This document shows, one piece after another, positions 1-11,190 of a DNA stretch of 64,000 bases. Every line of letters starts with the position of its first letter. Positions within the stretch are counted from its first letter, which is position 1. The DNA is from Raffaelea ambrosiae (lineage: Eukaryota > Ascomycota > Sordariomycetes > Ophiostomatales > Ophiostomataceae): contig PCDI01000004.1 in the NCBI GenBank assembly GCA_002778195.1, forward strand, positions 3,853,042 through 3,917,041, read 5' to 3'. The translations under genes and the position numbers were made by a program. The notes under the pieces were generated by a model. It made no database searches. It was not told the DNA's origin and saw only the letters and a list, made by a program, of their open reading frames with translations.

Positions 1-968
1 TCGACGGCGGCTACTGGATCAGCCGACTTTACAGCGTGAGGCTGCCCATTCCCTAGTCTGAGGAATATTTATAATGCTCACGCAGGTTCGCCACAGTAAG
101 ATCTGGGACACACATACGGGCGAAGTTCTCTACACTCTCCAACATAACCACATCGTGCGAGCCGTTGCATACCCCCCACAGAACTCCGACATGATTGCCA
201 CCGGTGGCTTCGAGAAAAAGCTCCGTATCTTCGACCTCGCTGAGGTAAAGCCTCAACCCAGTTCGCCATCAGCTTCTGCCCTGGTTGAGCCTGTGACATT
301 AGAAACTGCGTCAGCTTTTGAGATAGGAGCAGGTGTCCACAAGGACTCAATCAAGTTTATTGTCTGGACAAACAACCCAACGACTATCATAACGTCATCT
401 GGAAACACTCTACGCTGGTTTGATATACCATCTCAGGGCTGTGTTAGAGAAGAGATCCTGGACGGCGAGATCAAATCTTGCGAGGTGGTGGCATTGGCTC
501 CGGGCTACAGTGATTCCAAAGATATTGGCGGTGGTAAGCCCGTGCTGGCCGTTGCAGCTGGCAAGACAGTGTACTTTTGGGATGGTGACCAGTTTGACAA
601 TAAGTTCAAGTTCTTTCAGCTGTCACACGGTGTTGCCAGCGTTGGTCTTGACCTGAAGGGTCGGAAGTTTGCTGTAGGCGAGGAGCCTGGTACCTGGGTT
701 CGAGTGTACTCTTGGGATGATGGAAAGGAAATCGGTGAGTTTATTGCATTTAAGTATTTCTGCAGCGATCTTGACATTTTTGACTGACTCGGAAGCAGAC
801 ATATTAAAGGGTCACCACGGCCCAGTATGGTCCATTGCTTTTTCTCCGGACGGCAATCTGTACGCGACGGGCTCCGAGGATGGTACCATCAAGATGTGGA
901 AGAACTGCGAAGGCTTCTATGGACTTTGGAAGGGCGCGTCTGCACCACCAGACCGGATAGCAGAGTAA
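1..968 (+). CDS. STRAP-like WD40-repeat protein (5' partial)
   Basis: Join 1-35, 97-734, 799-968 (introns 36-96 and 735-798, both GT-AG); the first exon is open at the window edge. The frame gives 280 residues to the stop at 966-968. WD40 signatures are visible: GSADFTAKIWDTHTGE at the start, ATGGFEKKLRIFDLA, and GSEDGTIKMW near the C terminus followed by YGLWK. The order and the ending match serine-threonine kinase receptor-associated protein (STRAP/UNRIP), a beta propeller linked to SMN assembly and RNA metabolism in animals; the fungal role is less clear. About 60-70 N-terminal residues should lie left of the window. It is convergent with spt8. Another WD40 family (for example eIF3i-like) is possible but fits less well. 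Confidence 0.85.
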
Positions 969-2067
969 AGGACATAACCGACGCTTCGCATCGTGACATA
1001 TTTGGGCATAACTCTTATTGGAGGTGGCCAAAGTTCGTTCATAATCAGTTACGACAGGCCTACGTTGCAGATGGGGTACCGTTTCAGCAGAGCTGTTTGC
1101 CGGATCACAATGCAAGTTCCTATCCGGCAGGGGTGTATTTGCACCACGCAGCGTTGGTATTGTACCTGCCAGAGCCCGACACCTTGACAAATGACAGCCC
1201 GTATGACACCAGCCTCGGCTGTCCGGGGCGTATTGCACGGTAACTTTGCCCTGGTGGTACTCACTCAGTCCCCCCTTTCCGCTCTAAAACGAGTGGCCGA
1301 GTCAGTTGCGTCTCGCCGACATCACCCCTTTGAATCTACAGCATCAATTTCGCCCATAATGGTAGCCGGGAGAGCGATGTGGGAACATGACTTTGTAACA
1401 CTTTCAACGAGGACATGCTTTTGCTGGGCTACGTCTTGACGCTTTACCTTCGGCTGAGACATTGATATGCTGAAGCGTGATTCAATCCAATCATGTTACC
1501 AGTCTGACTGACTGTGATCAGATATCAGGAGCTGTATGGACTAGATAGACTATGAAATATACGCTTGTTGCTTACTTTTCTGAAACCAATCGCTGCGAAT
1601 TGTTATCACACGGGAGAGGGTGAAGTCTGGCCTTACGATGCGCATAGCCGGATACATGGACCACCGTATGGGGCTGGTCGTTTGTCTCTGTCGGCTCGTC
1701 CAGCAACATGCATACTGTAGAGCGCATGTTGCTCGGAATAGAGCCACTGTCGGCTCTGGAACACTTGTGATGTGCACACTTATAGCGCCAGTGAAAGTTG
1801 AAATATATCCTTAGCCAACGATATGCCCTCGACGCCAACCATTCTACGCCACCACAAGAAGAAGACCCAGGTTTCTTTTCTTTTTTTTTTTCCCCGGCAG
1901 CCCGTTTCACCATGCGCGGCATGAATTGTGCCTGTTCACCCCCCGCGCAGAACCCAAAACAACAAAAAAAAATAGAAAGCCACAAAACAAAACTAAAGAC
2001 AAAGAAAAGAAGAATTGTAGCTACAGGAGGGAGGCGCTTGCTTCGAGAAGGATATCAGGCATGTCGG
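969..2067. other. Convergent intergenic region
   Basis: Tail-to-tail spacer between the STRAP-like gene and spt8. It has short random frames only, with T-rich and A-rich tracts near 1880-2010. No gene, tRNA or repeat is seen. Confidence 0.5.
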
Positions 2068-4652
2068 TCATTGCACACTGTTGATTTCATAGCCGATGAG
2101 GACTTCTGTGTTGGTGCCCTCCCAGCCGCGCGTGCCAGCTGTCGAAATCATGAATCGCGATGTTTGGTCGATGTAAAGATGGGATATGACACCAGCTCGA
2201 GGGGGGCCAGGAATGATAAGAAAGGGCACGCTGGAACCTCTGACAGCTGACGTATCATGGAGGTCATATAGGCGGAGGATGTCGTGTGAGGCACTTACAT
2301 ATGTTAGTATGAAGCGAAACAACAAACATCAGACAAACAAAAGAAACAAACACAGGAACCTACCAGACCAAATGCCGTCCATTTGCCATGGCCCTAACAG
2401 CGCTGACAGGACCGCTGCCTGCCGGAAACTTCAACGAACGCTCCGGCTTCCATGCACCGCGCGCCTTGTGGATGTCGAACTCTTCAACGATGCCGTTGCG
2501 CCGGCCTGCGTAGATACGGTTACCATCTGGGCTCCAGCATGCACCCATACACCAGGGTGGCACCCCTGGGCGGTTACCGATTCTGGCTACAGGGAGACTT
2601 TGTCGTCGGTCCCAAATGCGGATTGTGCCATCCATGCTTGCAGAAAAGAATGTTGTCTCCGACACTTGTGTCTGGTCGTATTGCATGGGCGCTGGTTGGG
2701 ATGAATACACAAGTGCAGGCTGTCGAGAGGGGGTGGCGGAAAACTCTCGTTTCGGTTGCAATGACGCTGTGGGCTCTGCTTTCGTGGCATCCGCCCCCCC
2801 CCCGTCCAGCTGTGCTTGGGATGTCCCAGCCTCGGCAGGCAACTGCACCTGAGACATTGGCAATTCGTCACTTGGCTTAGGGACCGAGACTGGCTGACGG
2901 CTCTGCAGATTTGTTGCCGGAGAGGACGTGGTTGCATCCGCACCACCATCTGGCCGAGGGGTGGCCGCATCTAATTTCGTAGTGAAACCCCGTGATTCCC
3001 CAGCTCCATCCAAAGAAGTCACTGCGAGTGGCATGGATGTGGTGAGTCTCGCGTCTACACCACTAGCTGATGACCCAGCACCGCTTCCGTCTCCGGCATC
3101 TGTGGCATCTGCACCAGCTAGGGCGGAGTCTGGTGCCAGGGGATCGGTCGTCGTCCCACCACCGCCTAACACCATGTCCACGTCTTGCGAAAAACTGCTC
3201 ACATCAGCAACCATTGTGTTTGATTCACCCGTAATATCCACTGTTGTCCCTAGATCATCATCCCCGAATGGGTTGCCGCCCATCGCGTCGCTGCCACCAA
3301 AGAGAGACCCGCCAGGGCTACCGAACAGTGACTCATGATCGGGTATGGGGTCGTCGCCGTTCACCGTGGCAGAGGCGGCGCTAGCAGATGCATCTCCGTT
3401 GGCACCACTGCCGGGACCGTCCACAGTCAAGCCAGTCAACAGAGGCTTATCATTGTTGCCGGCCATTGTGGCATCGATGGTTTTGGATAAGTCGTCGTCG
3501 GACGCATGCGCAGGAATGGGGGCGCCGCTGGCTGGGCGCGACTCTAATGTCGATATCTGGCCACCACTTCCGTCGAATTGCCGCTTAACCTGGCCGTTGT
3601 TAAGGTCCCAGTCAAATATATTCTTGTCCCAGCTCCCGCTCAGTACGCTCTTCTCATCAGGGGCCAGCTGGAGAACGCTGACAGCATTGGAGTGGCGCTG
3701 GAGGCAGGTGATGCGCTTGCCCTCGTCGTGGCGCACGCTCTGCAGGTTGATGCCACCACCTTCGGTGCCGGCGAGCAGCCAGAGAGCGCGAGAATGGACG
3801 GCGAGCGAGTAGACTGGGGAGAGAATGTGCTCCTCGGCACCTCGTGCCACGGCAGTAGGGGGCTCCTCGTTTTCCCAGTACGACATTAAAATGCCCGCCT
3901 TGACCACGCTGTCTACAAAAGGGTGGCGCTGCGCAACAGTGAGCAGTTGCTTGCCGTTGATGGTGCCTGGGCCGTCATACTTGCGGATGTAGCCATCGGA
4001 GCCGCCTGTCATCCAGTACCGCAGGTCAGGAGTCACAGCTAACGCGTTGATGCTAGTAGCCTGGGGTGCCGCCATCGTCGGCACTATGTCGTAAATTCGG
4101 GCTGTGATGGCTTCCGGTCGAACTCTTGGGTGCAAGCTGGAGAATGGGAGGGGCGTAGAACTATGCGGTCGTGGTAATGCTGCATTTCCTAAGGCGGCTG
4201 CTGCACTAGCACCTGCTTCACTCCGTGTCGCCGCTATTGTTTCCGCAGAGTCGACAACAGTACCATTTTCATCGACCCGGTGTTCTTTTGCAGCTCCATT
4301 CACTTCCTTGCCATGGCCAGGACCGGCAACTGCTGGCGCGTCTCCAAGTAGCGCACCTCTGCCGGTCGTTGCGTGGACATTGTTGCCACCATCTTCTTCC
4401 TCTTCTGCTTCTTCCTCATAGTTATCTGGCGGCTCGTTCTCGGGGTCGTTATCGATATCTTCGACGTCTCCCATAACCTCGTCCTGCTCGTTCTCGGAAA
4501 ATCCGTTGGACTCTGCGATTTCGGGGGTGTTTAGCGGTGGCTGACAAAGGATGAACGAAACAAATACAGCAACACCGGCATCACAAACAGATCGGACGCA
4601 GCAGAGTTGCAGCAGAAGATGTTGTTAGCTTACCTCTGTCGTCTTCGTCCAT
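2068..4652 (-). CDS. spt8: SAGA complex subunit Spt8 (WD40)
   Basis: Minus strand, exons 4652-4634, 4512-2364, 2293-2068 (797 aa, frame closes). Spt8 is the WD40 subunit of SAGA that helps bind TBP. Seen: an acidic N terminus (EEEAEEEEDGG), then a block containing YWMTGGSDGYIRKYDGPG and an SGSWDKNIFDWDLNNGQV repeat, a long Ser/Asp/Gly-rich insert, and C-terminal repeats (SASMDGTIRIWDRRQ; SHDILRLYDL after the last intron). The last intron (2294-2363) has a TACTAAC branch site. The 19-base first exon (MDEDDR, then E over the junction) is inferred because the 4474 ATG is preceded by more open acidic sequence and the frame closes only with the acceptor at 4513. If that is wrong, the start is 4474. 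Confidence 0.9.
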
Positions 4653-5349
4653 GGCTGGCACGCCGCGTCAAGGGCTGAGGAGGATGAAGTGGTTTACCAC
4701 AAATAAAAGTTTTCGGTTCTTCAGGATTGGGCAAGATAGCATTGGCAATCACCCATTATGTTACCTGCGCCAATAGTGAAGAGCAAAAACGCGCCAAAAA
4801 AACAAAAAAAAGGGAAAAGGTTCTGGCTGCGCAGTAATAGTGGCTTGTGGGGTGCTCGCAGCAGCCGTCGACTTTCGCTCTTAAGCACATCGCGATCAAA
4901 TACTGAGGAAAGTGCGCTGGCTTCTTTCTAATTTAGTCACGTGATACACACACTGTTGGCCACATCAATATCATCGAAATACTTGCATGTCTCCTCTTTA
5001 TTTGCACTTTGTATTTCACTAGGGTTTTGTTTGCACACCAGTTGTATTTCTTGGGTCAGATATTTTATTCACTATGTTGTACCGTGTATGCTTACCAGCA
5101 AGTACAAACAGTAGTCCAAGACAATTGATCGTCTTTGAACAAGCCCACGACAACTCTGCGCAAACATTTCTGAGGCTTACCACTAATTGCTGGCACGCCA
5201 TAAGTTTTGTCCATTCAGTGTGCTATATAAATGTCGACGTTCGCTGGCAGACCCGGGAAATGCTGTTTGGGTGTTTCGTAGAGGACCAATTCAGCACGCT
5301 GTATTTTGGTCACCGCCATCTTGGATCAGTTGCTGGAAAGTGGCCTCGG
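4653..5349. other. Intergenic, spt8 upstream
   Basis: Upstream region of spt8. Only short frames without protein character are present. AT-rich around 4960-5070. Confidence 0.4.
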
Positions 5350-5660
5350 TCAAGTCCATACATACTGCGCCAGCTGATATGCTGCTTTCGGTTTAATGCC
5401 ACTGGGTACTGGCAACAGGACAAATCTATGATCTTGGCGGGTACCTGGCATGGCCCCCACGATATTGCATGAAAAGCCGAAGAGGGTGCTGCCGTTACTT
5501 TCGAAGCTGTAGACGACTGCCACGGGTGGTGAGCATGTGTTCTACAAGTTGATCAGCCTCATGACCAAGGCCTTGCTGTGCGGGGTGACCCCGTCGTCCT
5601 CGCAAGAGTGCACCCGAATCTTGGTCTGGAGCTGCTGGCCGCGGGCGACGGCGAGGAAGG
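5350..5660 (-). pseudogene. Unidentified coding fragment, probably decayed
   Basis: On the minus strand two neighbouring frames read like protein: one contains HSCEDDGVTPHSKAL and ends at a stop after MRLINL. The other continues in a different frame with VAVVYSFESNGSTLFGFS and GIKPKAAYQLAQYVW, ending at the TGA at 5350-5352. The second stretch directly follows the first and has protein-like composition, which suggests a frameshifted or spliced relic. No start, family or catalytic motif was recognised, so a chance open frame is possible. Confidence 0.3.
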
Positions 5661-7300
5661 CTCGTCACGGCACCCTTCGTGTGTCGATCTACTGACGGCC
5701 GTTTGGTGACACAACTCGTGCTCTCTATTCCTCTCTCATGAAACAAGAGTTAGGTGTAATGAAGGAAATGGAGAGGGATGCGACTTGAACGGGGCCCGTC
5801 CATTGAATCATTTGTCTCTTGGTTTTGATGTTAGGCTAACAAGGAACCGGCGGGTAACGGGGGCTGAATGCTCGTACTAATCGTGCCCAACTGGTTGCGG
5901 CTGGCAGGGCCTTGGCACCCTTGTTTCATTCCTTATTGCTAGGGCCCCCCTGCCTGACCGTCCCCTGCGTGGGTGATTCCCAGTTTTACATGTGTCGTGG
6001 ATAAACACTACGGCCTCATTACCAGCGACCATCGGGTTCTCGACAGTCGTGCTTAAAAGTCGTCGGTGGATTTCGTTCCGTCGGCCTTGCTCCCAGCGTG
6101 GCTTTGTTGGTAGAAGCCAATGAAAGAGCCAAATAGGGAGGCAAGCAAAGCGTCTCTGCTTTCAGGCAGCATGCCGAATGGGCGTCCGAAACAGGCACCA
6201 CGGAAGACACGGCCCCTGCAACGAAAACGGCATTGCGGCAAGAGCGTTTCGGGCAAAAGACCTCCTTTGGAAGGTTCTCGATGAATGTGTGCTAAACTGT
6301 GCGCGTCTTCCGGCACGTTTCGATTGCAGTGGGACAGGATTCGGCAAAGGATGGATCCATTGTGGCTCTGACTGTGAGTCGAGAAGATAATAATAGTACA
6401 TAAGCATGTACTATGTAAACTCCTGCTTACGGTGTACGCACGTACGGTACAGCAAGGGCGGAGCACGCGGAGTACCAGACGGACGGACTTCGTATTCTCC
6501 CAAGTCAGAACTTGTCAGAACTTGTCAGAGAGTGTGCTTTGATAGAAGGCACTGCTTTGGGATCCCCACAGGTACCCAGATACAAGGCGGCTGCCTCTAA
6601 GGCTAAAGGAGTCGCCCCTTTGTGGCTTCATCCTTCCTGCCCCTTTGAGCGCACCCACCTAGCTCCCTTGTCTTGGACCTCCTTACACGGTACAGTCCGT
6701 ACAGTAGCCTCGTCCTTACAGAGCGACTGTGATTGTCCCCTTTCTTACCACTGCAGGGATACGGAGCTCAGAGCATCCCTTGTTGGGCATACGAAGTCTG
6801 TGGGCCCTTATGCCAGTTTCACAGTACACCGTATCCGCACTTTGGCTAATCGCAGGCCCACATGCTGGGCGGCCTGTACACAGTACACACTACGAGTAGT
6901 CTGAGTCGTACTCGTATGTACTCGTACTATGTATTTTACGAGGACATACTATGTAGTACTTGCGCTCTTGATTACTTTTTCCGTCCGTGCCAATTTATTT
7001 TGGTGGCGTGCATAGTGCGTGACCCACAGTACAAATCCACCAATCCTGTTGCCTCCCCCTGAGCCAGCCCCACACAAGTTTTGGGGCGCTGCTATGGATG
7101 CCTGAGGCTGAAATCCCCCTTTCCGACAACGTGTCCTCTACAAAAGGCAGCCTCTCCCAACGTAGCGATAGCTGCAACAACTCATGGTATCTAGATACGC
7201 TCTTCTCCAGGCAGCAGTGTATTAATTGCTGTGAGACGCTATGAGTCAGGTTCCGACCTAGCCCCCCCAGCAAACCAACATCTTCGTGCTGTGTATTTGT
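5661..7300. other. Long intergenic region, hacA upstream
   Basis: No convincing gene. Contains a low-complexity GTAC/ACGAGT-rich stretch at about 6880-6960. It probably includes the hacA promoter and long 5' leader. A mini open frame ATG...TAG (6 aa) lies at 7241-7261. Confidence 0.4.
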
Positions 7301-7426
7301 ATGGGGGGCAGAACTCTCTTTGTATTATCACCACTTCATCTCCTTTTGCCCTCGAGTTCTATCTCGCCTGCACCGCTCTCTTTATCGTGCCGTCGGCATA
7401 CTACACAAAACCGAAAACATGGATGA
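7301..7426 (+). promoter_or_regulatory. Upstream ORF overlapping the hacA start
   Basis: ATG at 7301 opens a 41-codon frame whose TGA (7424-7426) overlaps the first codons of hacA (ATG 7419) in another frame. Ribosomes that use it would end past the hacA start, so it should repress initiation. In Aspergillus nidulans and Trichoderma reesei the hac leader carries a uORF that is removed by 5' truncation under ER stress. Whether this leader is transcribed from upstream of 7301 is not visible. Confidence 0.55.
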
Positions 7427-8858
7427 CTGGGACGGCACTACCCCGTCTCCCGACATCAAGCTCGAGCTCTCTCCGCCGGAGTCTCTAGTGTCAGCCCCTA
7501 ACGAGATGTTCTCGCCGCTTTTTGCTGTCCGGACAGCCACATCGACCTGCGAGGGCTTAACAGCCGACGCTGAAACCAACCCCGAGAAGTCGGTTTCGTT
7601 TCGTAGTCTGACGCCACCGGATGTTGATGAAGACGACGGCTGCGAAACGGAGGCTACCGGCACCACCGGCGAGAACAAATGCTCTACATCTGCCACTTCG
7701 GACAAGAAGCAAACCAAGAAGAGGAAGTCTTGGGGCCAAGTCCTACCCGAGCCGAAGACAAACCTACCACCTCGGTATGTTGTATTGAAGCCGTTTACAT
7801 CCGTGCCTCGCTCAACAACCAAGCAGCTAACGTGTTTCTCCTGGTAGGAAACGAGCCAAGACTGAAGACGAAAAAGAGCAGCGCCGTGTTGAACGTGTCC
7901 TGCGGAACCGCAGAGCGGCGCAGTCTTCGCGCGAGCGCAAGCGGCTCGAGGTGGAGGCCTTGGAGCGCCGCAACAAAGAGCTGGAGGCTAGACTGCTCGA
8001 CGCACAGAAGGAAAACATGGTGCTCATGCAGCGGCTGACCCAGGTTGAGGGGCGATCACCCGTTGTGAACACTAGCACGAACCCTGTTGTAACCTTTTCG
8101 CATGAGTTGTTCAGTTCCCAGAATGGCCACACCCATCTTCTGGACCGCGACAAGGTTCCCATCGCCAGCTTCCCGACTACCATCAACCCCGTATCCCTAT
8201 CACCACCGCTCAACCCCATTCCAGACACCACAAGAGGGGAAGATATTCCTATCAAAGAGGAGCTACTCGAACACATCAAAGAACAAGATGAACAGAGGCA
8301 AAATACCACCCAACCACCGAGCGCCAGCGTCTCCGGCAGCATCGCGTCTGCGGCAACGCCCGAGCTTGGCCCTTCCGATGAGACACAACGTCCTGCAGTG
8401 ACGCTGTGCCATGACCTGCAGTGTCTGTCGGTAAAGGCATCCCAAGCTTGGAGTGTCCCGCTGAAGCGAGTGCCGGAATCAGCGGCTCTCTTCTCCCAAC
8501 TGACGACGCTGCTCATACTCTCTTCGGTGGTGATTTCAGCATGCTCCCGTCCAGTGACCCAGATAGCTTTGTCCTTGAAAGCGGGCTTCTTGATTCGCCC
8601 GACTCCAGCAATTCTGAATTCCATTATTTGGTTGGTCACGAGGACTTCCCGCCGATCCTTGGCGCCGACTTCGACATCAGCGATTACTTCAATGCCGACG
8701 GCGCGAACCAACCAGCCGACGTCTCCGTCTTCCCGACTGAACCGGCCTACCCCCACCCTGCGACTGAGGGTGCTTCGGAAGATCCTGACCAGCAACCCCA
8801 TACTGGCGCGTCCTCTAATGGATGCGACGATGCGGGTATTGCGGTTGGTGTGTTCTGA
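7419..8858 (+). CDS. hacA: HacA/Hac1 bZIP regulator of the unfolded protein response (IRE1-spliced form)
   Basis: Join 7419-7774, 7848-8395, 8419-8858 (447 aa). The first intron (7775-7847) is spliceosomal; the second (8396-8418) is the IRE1-type intron. HacA activates ER chaperone and folding genes. The core block KKRKSWGQVLPEPKTNLPPR, then the basic region (RVLRNRRAAQSSRERKRLE, about residues 133-153) and a leucine zipper, is diagnostic of fungal HacA. Removing 23 bases shifts the frame to an acidic C terminus (DSFVLESGLLDSPDS, HYLVGHEDFPPI) ending in GCDDAGIAVGVF, as expected of the active form. Unspliced mRNA would instead run to 9174 (560 aa). Upstream ORFs suggest translational control. 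Confidence 0.95.
8389..8425 (+). promoter_or_regulatory. Twin IRE1 recognition stem-loops flanking a 23-nt unconventional intron
   Basis: Two identical 7-base loops CTGCAGT (8393-8399 and 8416-8422) sit on short stems: CGTC/GACG (8389-8392 with 8400-8403) and GAC/GTC (8413-8415 with 8423-8425). Cleavage after the third loop base (CTG|CAG) at both sites removes 8396-8418, 23 bases with no GT-AG ends. The C-N-G|C-A-G loop cut is the known IRE1 pattern in HAC1/XBP1 RNAs. The removal moves translation from the frame ending at 9174 to the one ending at 8858. Confidence 0.92.
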
Positions 8859-9174
8859 GAAGTCACTTGATGTTGTCCGGGTTGGAAATGGGCTTGGTGA
8901 GGCTTCGGTTGAAGAATGGCGACGGTCGACGATGGATGCCGCGCCGGATTTCACACGGATTGATCCCGCCATGTTACCGTCGAGAGAAGCCTTACTTACA
9001 CTACTGTGGGCGGTTCGAGTCGAACAAGCAAAGACTGACAAGGCGTCAAGGAAACCCGGACCACAGAAGGTGTACTCTGATACGCACCAACTGCGGAGGA
9101 AGCGAAGCAGACATGCTACGGTGCTGCACGGGGATGATAGTAATGACAGGAAAAAACTGCGTCGTCTTTCTTGA
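8859..9174 (+). other. 3' part of the hacA unspliced reading frame
   Basis: If the IRE1 intron is kept, the hacA frame stays open for 316 bases beyond the spliced-form stop. This part reads like protein (LPSREALLTLLWAVRVEQ) and ends in basic clusters (RRKRSR, RKKLRR). It is either 3' UTR with chance openness or the C terminus of a real HacA-u protein. Confidence 0.5.
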
Positions 9175-9663
9175 TATGTGGTTACTGTTCACTCACTTTG
9201 TATTTTTTTGTCTAAACTAGTGCTTTTCTTTGTCAATTCTCAGCGCTCGCATCTCGGGCGAGGCTTCAAGGGAGTGGAACGGTCAGGTATCGGGCATATT
9301 TGAAGAAAACAAATGGCGTTATGGTTGCGCTTTGAGAAAGGAAACCCGAATTGCATTGAAATGAGATCGTATCAGGAAGATAGTATCAGGAAGATATTCG
9401 AACAATTGAACGGTTCTGAAAACCCAAAACAATTTTAGGCTTAGCTGACGATAATGCGATGGTTGGTGTATTCGTACTAACAACAAACTGTGAAAGAGTG
9501 TACACTACAAAGAAATTTGACACCCTGTACAGACCACGGTATGAAACAAAGCAACAGTGACCCGTGGATATATATAAAAGAGAAGACAGATTATGATAGA
9601 TGACAAGAATTGAAACGGAAAAGGTTAGGCGATGGGGAGAATTAGTGAAAACACATCGGCTCA
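9175..9663. other. Convergent hacA/pex16 spacer
   Basis: AT-rich tail-to-tail spacer with no open frame of interest. It probably holds both 3' UTRs. Confidence 0.5.
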
Positions 9664-11190
9664 TCACGGGCCGGTGCTAAAGTAATAGTTCTCCCATAGG
9701 TATTCGTAGTCTTCAAGAATACCACCTATAAAGCTGGGCATCCGCGCACGTACCCCTGACACGACACCTTTCATAGCATGCTCGTAAAAGGCGCCGCGCA
9801 TAGACCACCAGCCCATAGCCCAACCCCGGCGGCTCCACTCCTCCCGCTCGAGTGCTGTGGTGCGCAGACTGTCGTGGTCCCGTAGTTGCCGTGCAGCCAA
9901 CTCGACGGCCAGACCGGCCAGCCACGGTGTCCACGATGTCCGGCGGTTCTTGCTGCGGGCCATAGCCGCAGCAAAAACTAACGGTGCCACGATATGCAGG
10001 ATCTCGGCAGCGTGGGCCGAGCCACGCAGCTGGTTGAGTAGCTTCGTGGCGGGCTTGATGTCGTCAGCTGTTAGCACACGAGCCAGGAGGTACGACGAGA
10101 TGTCACCAGGTTGCGGCAGCGGAGGCAGCGACATTCCCGTCCGGGGCATGGCCCAACCGTGATTGTTGTTGTAACACCTGGGCGAACCTGGCCGCGGCGA
10201 CGACTGCGGCAATGTTGAAGGAGGCGATGGCAGGCCCGCCTGTGTCAGTGTAGAGACTGCCGGCTCAGTAGCGGAGGCTTTAGCAGACATTGGCGAGGGT
10301 GGCGGCGACAGGGGGGGCTCGGGGGAAAGAGCCTTCTGCTTCTGTTTCTGCGGAGTGGCTGGCCCAGCTGACGGCTCGTCTGATGCGAAATCGACAGGAA
10401 TGGCCACCACCGATTGCATCCCATGCTCCTCGCTCGCTTCCTGTGCTTCCCATGTTTCCCGTGCCTCCTCGGAGGCCAGGGCGGCAGCCTCTTCGTCGTC
10501 TTCACATTCAGCGAACTCATCGTCGTCCTCATCTTCGGTCTCGGGCAGCGGCTGGCGCACAGGCAGTGCCGGCGAGACGAGTGTGCGGCCCCGTGTCACT
10601 CGGAGTAGAAGCAGTCGGCAAATGGCCTTGATGGCTTCTATCAGCACAACCACGCGCCACCGTAGGCGCTCCCCGCGACGTTTGGCCGCCATCTCGCAGA
10701 GCAGCTCGGTGTACCGAACAATCTGCAGCACAATGGCTACACGGCGGTAGAATGGGCTTTTTTGGATCCAGTAGCGCGTATACCGGCTGTGTTGCGACGG
10801 TTGGTGCATAGCCTCTGGCGGAGGCCTAATGGGCGATGCGGAGGAGAGGGAGGAAGCAGGTAGCGACGCCGGGAGCGGCGTACGTAGTAGGAGGAGGTCA
10901 TGGTAGAGCGAGAGCAACTGCACCCCCGAGTGGATCGCCTCGGATGCGATTTCGGCATCGCGAAAGCGACCGGGAATGATGTAAGTGAGCGACCGTAGTG
11001 CCGACTCGATCTGCGATACCTGGCTGAGGTTCTTTGTGATGAAGTCGTCGTAGGCATGCAGCCATTTTGGCGGCATCGAAAGGATGCTCGACGGACGGGA
11101 GGATGGTCCCGTCATTGGCCCCGTGGCGGAGGACGCGGGCTGCCTGACTCCTGTTGGAGCAGGCTCCTTCCCAAATCCGGACGGCGCCAT
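9664..11190 (-). CDS. pex16: Peroxin Pex16, peroxisomal membrane protein
   Basis: Single exon, 508 aa, ATG at 11190-11188; the open frame continues upstream but without another ATG. Pex16 takes part in inserting peroxisomal membrane proteins. The N-terminal part contains WLHAYDDFITKNLSQVSQIE, then LRSLTYIIPGRFRDAEIASE and LLSLYHDLLLLR, the usual Pex16 opening. The C terminus (GGILEDYEYLWENYYFSTGP) also fits the family. The protein is longer than typical members because of an acidic, low-complexity insert (ETEDEDDDEFAECEDDEEAA) and Pro/Ser-rich linkers. It converges on hacA. Confidence 0.9.
   Translation of the reverse strand: MAPSGFGKEPAPTGVRQPASSATGPMTGPSSRPSSILSMPPKWLHAYDDFITKNLSQVSQIESALRSLTYIIPGRFRDAEIASEAIHSGVQLLSLYHDLLLLRTPLPASLPASSLSSASPIRPPPEAMHQPSQHSRYTRYWIQKSPFYRRVAIVLQIVRYTELLCEMAAKRRGERLRWRVVVLIEAIKAICRLLLLRVTRGRTLVSPALPVRQPLPETEDEDDDEFAECEDDEEAAALASEEARETWEAQEASEEHGMQSVVAIPVDFASDEPSAGPATPQKQKQKALSPEPPLSPPPSPMSAKASATEPAVSTLTQAGLPSPPSTLPQSSPRPGSPRCYNNNHGWAMPRTGMSLPPLPQPGDISSYLLARVLTADDIKPATKLLNQLRGSAHAAEILHIVAPLVFAAAMARSKNRRTSWTPWLAGLAVELAARQLRDHDSLRTTALEREEWSRRGWAMGWWSMRGAFYEHAMKGVVSGVRARMPSFIGGILEDYEYLWENYYFSTGP

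Noticed and set aside
827..1243. Plus and minus frames after the STRAP stop
   Set aside because: Out of frame with the WD40 exon, no splice-linked continuation and no motif.
7827..9041. 404-aa minus-strand open frame opposite hacA
   Set aside because: Shadow of the hacA exon; Ser/Arg-rich, no motif, and the plus strand has a full HacA.
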